This document shows, in pieces, positions 9,025 to 17,036 of a stretch of 64,000 nucleotides of DNA (position 1 is the stretch's first letter; every line of letters starts with the position of its first letter). The notes below the pieces were generated by a model. That model was not told the origin of the DNA, did no database searches, and was given only the letters and a program-made list of their open reading frames with translations. Made by a program: the position numbers and the translations under genes. Origin of the DNA: Ensifer sp. BR816 (lineage in GTDB: Bacteria > Pseudomonadota > Alphaproteobacteria > Rhizobiales > Rhizobiaceae); the NCBI RefSeq assembly GCF_000378985.1, contig NZ_KB905370.1, forward strand, positions 4,710,799 through 4,774,798. Direction: 5' to 3'.

Positions 9025-9462
9025 CCAGCGCCGACGGCAGGGGATGAGCTGGCGCTATCGTCTGGCGTCTGCAATCTGGCTCTATCATGCCATTCACTTT
9101 GCATTCTTTCATGACCGCTCTGGCGAAGGTTTTTCGATGCGGGCCGCGGCGCGACGGTGGTGGCTGGGCCTGTGTCGGCCCGCGTTGACAAACCTCCCAA
9201 GGAGGAGGCCGCGGGGGCTGGGTAGAGCGCCTATGGGGAAAGCGTGCGGCTGCGGTTTTTCAAGGGGGCTATCGGCGGCAGCGTCGGGTGCGAAGGTGTA
9301 GCCCCGAAGGTTTGCATGAGCCGATCGGGATCGGGGTCACAGGTCTTTGGTAGGTTCGCGCCGGCGATTTTTCAGTGTGCTGGGTTGCCTTAGGCTGACC
9401 GGCGCCACCCCGGAACGCCTCGTCGATGCGGACCAGCCTCGGCTGATGTGAGATGGATTTCG

Positions 9463-10656
9463 TCATGCGGCGTCCTTTCGGGGTGGCGCGCGGCATCTGG
9501 GTTGTTGGCCGCGGCGGAAGATCTCGACGATGCGCATCGGGCCGCCGCAAACCGGGCATGGCTCTCTCAGGGTGAGCGGCGTGACCTCGGCGTTTGGTGC
9601 GTCGTGCTGCGATGGCGTTTGCGCCCCGAGCAGTTTCCTGATCCTTGCGATATTGGCCTTGTGGCCTGCACTGGCGAGCAGACCGTAATGGCGGATGCGG
9701 TGGAATCCGTCGGGCAGCACGTGGATCAGGAAACGGCGGATGAACTCGTCGGTGGCCAGCCGCATCACCTTCTGCCGGTCACCGGTCTTGATCCGGTAAT
9801 CCTTCCAGCGGAATGAGACCGTCTCGGCGTCGGCGCTGATCAGGCGGCTGTTGGAGATCGCCACGCGGTGGGTGTAGCGGCTGAGATAAGCCAGGACCGC
9901 CTCGGGACCGCCGAACGGGGGCTTGGCGTAGACGACCCATTCGGATTTGCGGAACGGGGCAAGCCAGGCAGCGAAGGCCTTCGCCTGTGCAAGTCCGGCG
10001 AGAGCCCCGAAGAAGGCGAGGCTGCCGGATTGATGCAGTGCCCTCAGTCCTTCGACAAACAGCCGCCGGAACAGACGCGACAGAACCTTTACCGGCAGGA
10101 AGAACCCGGGGCGACATGAGATCCAGCGCGTGCCATCCGGCGACAGTCCGCCACCGGGTACGATGATGTGCACATGCGGGTGATGGGTCAGCGCCGATCC
10201 CCAGGTGTGCAGCACGCTGGTCATGCCGATGCGCGCGCCGAGCCGCTTGGGATCGGCGGCGATGGTGGTCAGTGTCTCCGCCGATGCCCGAAACAGCAGG
10301 TCATAGACAGCCTTCTTGTTCCAGTAGGCGATTTGGGCGATCTCGGCCGGCAGGGTGAAAACCACGTGGAAATACTCGACCGGCAGCAGGTCTTCGGCGC
10401 GGGCGGCCATCCAGTCCCGCGCGGCAGGCCCCTGGCACTTGGGGCAGTGTCGGTTTTTGCAGGAATTATAGGCGATGTGGCTGTGGCCGCATTTGGCACA
10501 GGCCGCCACATGCCCGCCGAGCGCCTCGGTTCGGCAGGCTTCGATGGCCGCCATGACCTTGAGCTGGGTGAGGCTGACATGCCCGGCATTGGCCCGCCGC
10601 CACGCCGGGCCATAGGCACGGAAGATGTCGCCGATCTCCAGTCTCGGCCGGATCAC
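9463..10656 (-). CDS. IS91-family HUH transposase
   Basis: Predicted 397 residues from a GTG that gives the family-like N-terminus VIRPRLEIGDIFRAYGPAWR; a longer frame to 10758 overlaps the upstream recombinase gene and is rejected. An N-terminal zinc-binding segment is present (CAKCGHSHIAYNSCKNRHCP with a following KC). The HUH metal motif is HHPHVHIIVPGG, and the nucleophile tyrosine region is AYLSRYTHRVAISNSRL. A second CxxC (CPVCGG) lies near the C-terminus. The enzyme would nick and transfer single strands in rolling-circle transposition. It starts 10 bases after the recombinase stop, which suggests one transcript. It appears intact. Confidence 0.88.
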   Translation of the reverse strand: MIRPRLEIGDIFRAYGPAWRRANAGHVSLTQLKVMAAIEACRTEALGGHVAACAKCGHSHIAYNSCKNRHCPKCQGPAARDWMAARAEDLLPVEYFHVVFTLPAEIAQIAYWNKKAVYDLLFRASAETLTTIAADPKRLGARIGMTSVLHTWGSALTHHPHVHIIVPGGGLSPDGTRWISCRPGFFLPVKVLSRLFRRLFVEGLRALHQSGSLAFFGALAGLAQAKAFAAWLAPFRKSEWVVYAKPPFGGPEAVLAYLSRYTHRVAISNSRLISADAETVSFRWKDYRIKTGDRQKVMRLATDEFIRRFLIHVLPDGFHRIRHYGLLASAGHKANIARIRKLLGAQTPSQHDAPNAEVTPLTLREPCPVCGGPMRIVEIFRRGQQPRCRAPPRKDAA

Positions 10657-10666
10657 CGCACCGGCG

Positions 10667-11554
10667 CTACTCCAGTCCGCGTCGGAGCGTTTGGTCCTGC
10701 AGCGTCTGCAGGGTCTCGAACGGGCTGACGGTGTCGCGGATCGTCTTGGTGGCGACATGGGTATAGCGGGCGGTGGTCACCAACCTGGCATGGCCGAGAA
10801 GGACCTGGATGACCCTGACATCGGTGTTCGCTTCCAAGAGGTGGGTGGCAAAGCTGTGCCGCAGGCTGTGCAGCGTCGCGGGCTTGCCGATACCGGCCAT
10901 GGTTTTGGCGGCGGTAAAGGCGCGATTGAGCTGCCGCGGCGAGATCGGGTTGATCTTCGGTTTGCCCGGGAACAGCCACCCCTGTGGTCGCGCCTCGCGC
11001 CAATAGTCGCGCAACAGCTTGAGCAGCCCGGGCGACAGCATCACCTTGCGGTCCTTCTGCCCCTTGCCCTGTTCGACATGGATCAGCATCCGGTCGCTGT
11101 CGATGTCGCTGATCTTCAGGTTGCAGACCTCGGAGGCGCGCAGTCCGGCGCCATAGGAGATGCTGAGTGCCGCCCGATACTTCAGGCCCGGCCCTGGAGC
11201 CGCCATCAGCAGGTCGGAGACCTCCTCGATGCTCAAGACCACGGGCAACGTCTGCGGCTGCCGACGGAACTGCATATGCCGCTTCATCTCCTCGCGGCCG
11301 CAGGTGGTGGCGAAAAAGAACCGCAGCGCCACGATGCGGGCGTTGAAGGTCGGCGGGGTGATGCCCGCATTGGTCATGTGCAGTTGGTAGGCGCGCAGGT
11401 CATCGGCTGTGGCGGTGTCCGGTGATCGCTTCAGAAACCCGGCGAAATCCTTGATGGCTCGGATATGCGCCTGCTGAGCTTTGTCGCCCATCCCACGGAT
11501 GCGCATGTCTTCGATCATCCGCTCGCGCAGCGGGGTCGTCCTCTCCTCCGTCAT
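10667..11554 (-). CDS. tyrosine recombinase of the IS91-type element
   Basis: Predicted 295 residues, starting at ATG 11554 with an excellent site (aggagg) six bases upstream. The longer frame to 11608 is rejected. An N-terminal SAM-like DNA-binding domain (residues 1-90, including AHIRAIKDFAGFLKRSPDTA) is followed by a catalytic domain. The conserved arginine is in YGAGLRASEVCNL, the HxLR box is LHSLRHSFATHLLE, the second histidine region is VLLGHARL, and the nucleophile tyrosine is in TTARYTHV. All catalytic residues are present. It probably assists mobility of the element; its exact role in IS91-type elements is not well defined. Confidence 0.88.
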   Translation of the reverse strand: MTEERTTPLRERMIEDMRIRGMGDKAQQAHIRAIKDFAGFLKRSPDTATADDLRAYQLHMTNAGITPPTFNARIVALRFFFATTCGREEMKRHMQFRRQPQTLPVVLSIEEVSDLLMAAPGPGLKYRAALSISYGAGLRASEVCNLKISDIDSDRMLIHVEQGKGQKDRKVMLSPGLLKLLRDYWREARPQGWLFPGKPKINPISPRQLNRAFTAAKTMAGIGKPATLHSLRHSFATHLLEANTDVRVIQVLLGHARLVTTARYTHVATKTIRDTVSPFETLQTLQDQTLRRGLE

Positions 11555-11624
11555 GGCAACCTCCTGTCTGAAGATTGAGAACACCTCAATCGTCAGCCAG
11601 GACCGCACACCTGCAAATGCACGC

Positions 11625-11694
11625 CGTTCAGATCATTCCTGCACCCTCACCACGGGCGCCAGTGCCGCGCGAGCGGCTTCGTCCTAGGGTCGAA
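11625..11694 (+). repeat. 70-base direct repeat, copy 2
   Basis: Matches 2748-2817 in the same orientation at 64 of 70 positions. It lies just outside the recombinase gene of the IS91-type element, so one copy sits at the right-hand side of that element and the other about 8.9 kb away, next to the groEL paralog. Confidence 0.7.
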
Positions 11695-11764
11695 ACGAGC
11701 CATGGGCCGACCGGCCTGCTGATGACAGCCTTCACGCAAAGCGGAAGAATTTGCATCTGACGAA

Positions 11765-12717
11765 TTGGGCCCCGGCCAGTTTTTGTGCGATCGTAGATTG
11801 CGGCATCGGCATCGCGCGAAGCTGCGGCTGCCGGCGCGGAAAAGGCAGCATGCAGTTGTAAAACCTGCGGAATTTTTTGGGGCGATTGTCAGATCAGAAA
11901 GGGGCGTTACAGGCGCAAATTGTGCCTGCCTGGGGTGCGTGGCCGCCTTCTCCAAGTATCATTTCCACCGGCAGTTTGCGGCGGCCCTTGGGCTGTCTGT
12001 GCATCGCTATATCCATCTCGTACGCATGAAGCGGGCATCCTACAGGCTGGCCTACAGGGACGTAGACAGCGTGACCGAGATAGCGATGGATGCCGGCTAC
12101 GAAGCTCCTGACGCCTTTGCTCGCGCATTTCGGCAACGGTTCAGCCAGTCGCCTTCGCAGTTCAGGAAATCTCCCGATTGGGAACCGTGGCTTGCCGCCC
12201 TCGGGCCTCTCAACCAAGCAAGGAGTAAGCTTATGCAAAGGACATTTGCAGCCAATGACATCGAAATCCGCGAGGTGTCTCCGACCCCTGTCGCGATTAT
12301 GAAACATCGAGGTGATCCGGCAAGGATCGGCGACACGATCAAACGCTTCATAGCATGGCGCAAAGCCACTGGCCTGAATCCGAAGACCAGTTTGACTTTC
12401 AACATCTTCCATTCCGATCCGCGTGTGACGTCTCCGGACGAGTATCGGCTGGACCTTTGTGTCAGCACTGATCAGCCGATCAGGACGAACGAAGAGCATA
12501 TTGAGGCGGGCATGATCCCCGGCGGCCGTTGCGCCGTGCTGAAAGTCGTCGGCAATACTGATGATCTGGAGCCTGCCGCGCTTTACCTCTATCGCGATTG
12601 CTACCGGCCAGTGGCGAGGAAGCGAGGGATTTCCCCCTGTATTGCCAGCGCCTCACCTTCTTTCCGGAAGCACCTGAACATGCGGCGGTGGCAGAGCTCT
12701 TCCTGCCCCTGAAATAG
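11765..12717 (+). pseudogene. AraC-family regulator with GyrI-like domain, frameshifted
   Basis: An AraC helix-turn-helix pair is readable (FSKYHFHRQFAAALGLSVHR, DVDSVTEIAMDAGYEAPDAF, FRQRFSQSPSQFRK), followed by a GyrI/SOUL-like effector domain (IREVSPTPVAIMKHRGDPAR). The N-terminus is not family-like: residues before FSKYHFH are replaced by an arginine- and cysteine-rich run, so the first helix is lost or in another frame. At about 12600 the frame breaks: the sequence reads gattgctaccg where one more g would give D-W-L-P-A-S-G-E-E. The other frame continues DFPLYCQRLTFFPEAPEH to a stop at 12715-12717. The 5' limit is uncertain. It is probably inactive. Confidence 0.78.
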
Positions 12718-12856
12718 CGAACCTCTGTGGCGGCTTGTCCGTTTCCGTCCACGGCGGCGGACGAGCAGCTTTCAACCCAAATTTCCCGATCCGGCTCAAC
12801 AGCGCGTTTGCTGAACGTGGCATTCCATCAGGCGAAATCATACCGGCCTTCACCGG

Positions 12857-13120
12857 ATGGCTACCAATCCGGTGGGCCGCCCGAATGTGAACGGCTTTGT
12901 CGGCAGCCTTGTCGGACTTGGTGCCACCAAGGGCGTTTTTGTCACCACCTCCTCCTTCAGCCAGCCAGCGCGCGACTACGTCAAGCATTTGGCCCAGAGA
13001 GTTATCCTCATCAATGGGCAGAAGCTGGCCGATCTGATGATCGAACACGGCGTCGGCGTTCGCAGCTATCGCACTGTGGAGTTCAAGCGGCTGGATGACG
13101 ACTTTTTCGGCGAGGAGTAA
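12857..13120 (+). pseudogene. C-terminal fragment of Mrr-type restriction endonuclease
   Basis: Only about 85 residues remain: PVGRPNVNGFVGSLVGLG, KGVFVTTSSFSQPARDYV and VILINGQKLADLMIEHGVGV, ending DDDFFGEE. This matches the last part of Mrr-like restriction proteins, from after the PD-(D/E)XK catalytic residues. The upstream 130 bases (12718-12856) contain no remainder of the gene, so most of it was deleted. It lies back to back with a broken HNH endonuclease gene. Confidence 0.75.
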
Positions 13121-13157
13121 GATATCTGCACGGAGAGCGGAAATCATTTCCGCTTCC

Positions 13158-14089
13158 TCACCCTTTGAACACCCGCTCACGATGATATCGCAGAAACTCC
13201 GAATGCGGCCTCTCGTCCAGCCGTGAGGGGACGAGCAGGCGTCGCTCCGGATTGATGAGCCGCGTGATGGTGTCGGGCACACCGCTGTCGGCAATCAGCA
13301 GGCTGTAATCGTCATTGACCGAAATCAGGCCGCGGTCAAACATCCAATGGACCGTTCCGGAGAGGGCGAGGCAGTTGCGGACGCTGTCCGGCCCATCATG
13401 GGCTACCGGGCGGATGTGCGCAGCCTGGACCTCTGAGCGCCCGCCTCCGTTGATAAGCTTCAGTCCTGTGACGGCACAGGTGTCCTGGTAGGCCGATTTG
13501 ATGGCCACGGAGAACGCTCGGTCCCGCAAAGGACGCTGCAGTACCTGGGAAATGATCCGGCGATCGACGACCTCGATCTCGAAAGACATTTGCGGATTGT
13601 CGCCAAATCCGATGTACGCCTCCTCGACCGGGTCCGGCGCCGGCCGTTCGCGATCCCGCTTTCCAAGGACGTGCGCGAAGCCGGCGGCGAGGATCAGGTC
13701 ATACTCGGCGTCTGAAATGTTTCGGACAGCGCGACCGAAAGCCCCTTTATTGGTGGAACCGTCGTCTTTGCGCAGCCCTCTCTCATAATAGTGGTTCGCC
13801 TCCTTGAAGGGGACGGTGTGATCGAAGGGTAGGAAGTCCTCGACCAGCGCATAGAAGTGATCGGGCTTGGACGGGTCCTCGATAATGTCGGTGATCCGGG
13901 CCGTTGCGAAATAGGCCTGTCTGCCGCCCGTCTTCATCAGGTCGCCGCTCGGCCGCCGCGGCTCATAGTAGACGATTCACCTCGCGCCGCCTCGACCTGG
14001 CGCAGATAGGTGCGCGGGAAATGGTACCGCTGCTCCGGAAGATCGTCATAGGTGGGATCCACCTTCGTGGTCAGAACTGCCTTTGACAT
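13158..14089 (-). pseudogene. HNH endonuclease, frameshifted after about 37 codons
   Basis: Reading from ATG 14089 gives MSKAVLTTKVDPTYDDLPEQ and then RYHFPRTYLRQVEAARGES. The frame breaks at about 13970-13977, and the same protein resumes in another frame with VYYEPRRPSGDLMKTGGRQA and onward to a stop at 13158-13160. One missing base explains this. The C-terminal half carries an HNH nuclease motif: CAVTGLKL, then QAAHIRPVAHDG with the first histidine, RNCLALSGTVHWMFDRGLIS with the asparagine and last histidine. Proteins of this family are typical of defence or mobile regions; no modification gene is adjacent. The downstream open frame from 13937 alone would lack the N-terminal domain. Confidence 0.8.
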
Positions 14090-14398
14090 AGTTTGAGACT
14101 CGATGGATCTGACCTCGTGATACCAGGTTGGCAGCCTCTCGAAAATACGGGGGCGTGACGGTGTGCGCAACCAGTGGCTGCAGTCTTAGTACTTGGGCTA
14201 TTTTGCGTTAAAATTAATTATTAAGCGTTCTTTTTAAGTAATGGTATGTAATTATCCATGTTTTATCTTTTGTTGTCTTAGTATATATTAAGATGCAGCT
14301 TGAGATATACATTGTCATATGTTGAACGACGGGCGATGATACACATATCAATTGCGCAAGTGCAGTTGATGCTTTTGCAACCTGCAAGGATCTTTGAC
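14090..14398. other. AT-rich intergenic region
   Basis: About 310 bases, of which 14205-14300 is strikingly AT-rich compared with everything around it (for example aaaattaattattaagcg). It is probably promoter-bearing DNA of foreign origin for the downstream gene. No gene or RNA was recognised. Confidence 0.5.
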
Positions 14399-15522
14399 AT
14401 GACCAAGAAGACAACAAAACGGACGTCCGTCCGCTTTGACTACGACGCGCTCGACATCGGCGTGCAGAGCATGAAGGCTTTAGAAGCGGCAGCCGCTGGC
14501 ATCCAGGCCTTGGGGCGCCGGTCCACGGACCAGGCCTTCGAGCTGGGCGTCTTGCTAGAGCAGGCGTCCGAGCTTGTCGAGCCGGGTACTTTCGAGAAAT
14601 GGGTCTCGCAGCGATGCGACATCTCTTCGAAGACGGCCCGGAATTATCGGGCCGTGGCTCGCAATCTGTCGAGCTACCGGGAGCGAGCGGTCGAGCTTGC
14701 CATCAGTCCGACAGTCCTTTTCCATCTTGCGTCCGCGCCAGAGGAGAAGGTCGAGGCTGCCTTGGCGCATGCCGAGGAACATGGCGGCATTCGCGTCAGC
14801 GAGGTGAAAGCCTTGCTTGCCGACAGCTCTGAGAAGGCTTCAGAGGCGGTGACCGGTGACGAGCTCGCCGACATCGGTGGCCTGTCCGGTCTGCGGGCGA
14901 TAATCGACCTCAAGACAAAGACCGGCTTTGCCGCCTTTGTCGAAAATGCTGCAGCTCTTGCTGCAGAAGTGGTAAGTGCTCTGAAGAGCAAGGGTAAGCG
15001 TCTGCAGAAAACGGCGCTCATCCCGAAGCTCGAACCTGCGGCCCGCTCGGCAAAACTCGCAAGCTCTCAGAGAGCGAGCTGCCGACCGCAAGCCACTGGT
15101 ACGAGGTCTTCCTGACACTGGACCATCTTGGCAAGCGAGAGGCATGGCCTGAGGCCAAGGAACTCGAGGTTTGGCTGCGCCAAGAGGTGCTGCCGTTGCT
15201 CGACTGGGCAACGTCCCGGACGAAGCAACCCGAGTGGCCGCTTAAAGGCCCAGTTGCTCCGAACTCGGCAGATGCGGTGATGCGCAGCGGCCTTGAGGCG
15301 CTCGGTGGCGTCGTGCAGATTGAGGCCCCAAGCCTAGATCCGGTCGATGATGAGGATGTCGCCCCAGCGAATTACCAGCCGCCAGCGTTTCTGGCGCGTC
15401 CCATACCAGCGGCGGCAGATGACGCCTCCAATGTCATCTCGATAGTTTCCAACGAGGTACGGTCGGGGCTGAGGAAGCCGGCTTGGCTTAAGCCGAAACC
15501 GGCCGAGGCGTCGGCGGACTGA
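14399..15522 (+). pseudogene. DUF3102-like protein, frameshifted
   Basis: From ATG 14399 (site aagga upstream) the protein begins MTKKTTKRTSVRFDYDALDI and shows a DUF3102-like helical domain: AFELGVLLEQASELVEPGTF, KWVSQRCDISSKTARNYRAV. The first frame ends at 15115 in an unlikely serine/arginine-rich tail. Around 15030-15060 a second frame takes over with credible sequence (GKTRKLSESELPTASHWYEV, then FLTLDHLGKREAWPEAKELE) to a stop at 15520-15522, right before a terminator hairpin. The original protein was therefore about 374 residues. Such proteins occur in plasmid, phage and island DNA; function is unknown. The family assignment is moderate, the frame break is clear. Confidence 0.65.
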
Positions 15523-15529
15523 ACACAAG

Positions 15530-15554
15530 GAAGGGGCTTTCGGGCCCCTTTCTT
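15530..15554 (+). terminator. rho-independent terminator of the DUF3102-like gene
   Basis: gaaggggc and gcccctttc pair around a short loop (tttcg), followed by ttctt. It begins eight bases after the stop codon at 15522, which supports that stop as the true gene end. Confidence 0.7.
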
Positions 15555-15811
15555 GATTCCAACCTTCGGTCGGCGTCGGTCCCTGCGGAAGATCTCAAGC
15601 CGCTTTACCGGCCGTTTACCATCAGGCGTGGGACAGAATTCAAGCGTGAGCCCGCCGTTTACCTTGTTCAGGATCCGTTCTCATTTTGCGGCAAGGGTCC
15701 TTGAGATCCGCTCAGGGTCCTGCCAGGTATGAGCGGCTCCGGCATGATCGGAGCAAGCGGCCCAAGCCGGTGCTGGTAACACCGACAAGGGCCTGACCCT
15801 CAAGCCTTGCG

Positions 15812-16504
15812 TTAGAAGGAATCGGGCTTTGACCAACCTACACTCTTCCTCCCCCGTCGGGAAAGTTCTGCGTGCCGCTGTGGCGGCATCCTCCAGCGGA
15901 CATGCGATCGACGGCGCGACGGCGCGCTGTCACTTCGCGACCCAGCCTGCCATCCGAACTGATCCATCAGCATCCGAATGCCGTCCTGAAAGGCTCGGCT
16001 GTTTGCCTCGTCAAACAGTTCGATGTAATTCGACTTAATCGCCGGGATATGCGAGGTGGGAACTCCGTTCGCTACCAGGTACCTATGGCCGCTGCAGCCT
16101 TCCTTCAGCGTCAGATGCTGGCGGATGCCGAACATGGCGAGCAGTTTGTAGGCCCAGCCATTCTCCAGGTCGATTTCCAGCTCCTCGATGTCAGCAGGTC
16201 GGCCATACCGCCTAGCCGCGAGGGCGACGTCTTCGAGATGCAGGAGCATGACGTCGCGCTCGTGTGCGCAGAGTTTCTGGAGCTGCTCCTTGGACATTGG
16301 TTCCTTCGATTTCATCTTCAGCTCGGCCATCAGCATGTTGAGCTTCCGACCGATGACTTGAGCCTTTTTATGGTCGGAACAGTGAAGGCTCAGTGAAAGC
16401 CGGCTGCCTGGTCGGCACCGCGCGAACGACATGGGGACGCGTGCTCGCCAGTAGAAGGTGTTGCCGCGGCGAATGAGATTTTCGACGTCGTGGCGGACTG
16501 CCAT
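15812..16504 (-). pseudogene. phage-type integrase remnant next to tRNA-Gln
   Basis: From ATG 16504 the protein reads MAVRHDVENLIRRGNTFYWR, the N-terminal signature of a family of site-specific tyrosine integrases (DUF6538-type start). The helical core-binding region follows for about 170 residues (KLNMLMAELKMKSK, HERDVMLLHLEDVALAARRY). It then changes into serine/arginine-rich sequence after MLMDQFGWQ and stops at 15812. The catalytic domain with its R-H-R-Y residues is absent. A full integrase would need about 200 more residues. Its start faces the 3' end of the tRNA-Gln gene 158 bases away, the usual arrangement for an element integrated at that tRNA. Confidence 0.7.
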
Positions 16505-16661
16505 GGGTATCTTGCCCTTGCCTGCCACCGGCGAGGCCGCCGCGCATATTTCGCGTGGGCATCACCTTTGGGCTACAGTTCTGGCATCAGGTCGCCAATG
16601 ATGCCAAAACGGGATCCGGCACGACTGGAAAATCAAGGAATTAAGGGATTTTAGGGAGAAT

Positions 16662-16735
16662 TGGCTGGGGAACCTGGATTCGAACCAGGACTAACGGAGT
16701 CAGAGTCCGCTGGTCTACCGTTAACCTATTCCCCA
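16662..16735 (-). tRNA. tRNA-Gln (anticodon CTG)
   Basis: On the minus strand the 74-base segment folds as a cloverleaf: acceptor TGGGGAA pairs with TTCCCCA, the anticodon stem GCGGA/TCCGT closes loop CTCTGAC giving anticodon CTG, and the T arm contains GGTTCGAATCC. The 3' CCA is encoded. The 3' end points towards the accessory region on the left, consistent with use as an integration site by the adjacent integrase relic. Confidence 0.95.
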
Positions 16736-17036
16736 AGGCCTGCCGGCGGCATGGCGCCCGCGTCGGTGTGGCGGGCTTATAAACAAAAGAACCGCCGATG
16801 CAAATACCTTTTGGCAAAAAAATGCGGCCGGCCTGTGGTGAAGGCGCACACGGCCCGAGCGGAGAGGGCGGATCGCCGATTTTCGGCCCGGCGCCGGCGG
16901 CTGAGATGCGGGCCGATTCGGCGTCTCAAAAAAAGTTTGGCGAAAAAGGGCGGCGCTGGTACAGTCGCGCCAACGCAAAATCGAGAGAGCGCCTTGAGCG
17001 GCCGGAAGGCTTCGCGCGGCGCGGTGGTTGAGACAA
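16736..17036. other. intergenic region upstream of ppx
   Basis: About 300 bases between the tRNA-Gln 5' end and the exopolyphosphatase gene. It must contain promoters for both, but no sequence stands out. Open frames here are shadows with no family. Confidence 0.4.

Larger units (their letters stand above)
9240..11620 (-). mobile_element. IS91-type insertion element with companion tyrosine recombinase
   Basis: Two genes on the minus strand, a tyrosine recombinase followed 10 bases later by an IS91-type HUH transposase, form a unit found in several proteobacterial IS91-group elements. IS91-group elements have no terminal inverted repeats and make no target duplication, so the ends cannot be placed by symmetry. 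The limits given are approximate. The left part (9240-9462, past the transposase stop) has no gene and may hold the replication-origin end; the right limit lies just upstream of the recombinase. Confidence 0.7.

Noticed and set aside
9044..9301. 85-codon open frame beside the IS91-type element
   Set aside because: Arginine- and alanine-rich, no domain, and it covers a hairpin-like segment (cctcccaaggagg) probably belonging to intergenic or element-end DNA.
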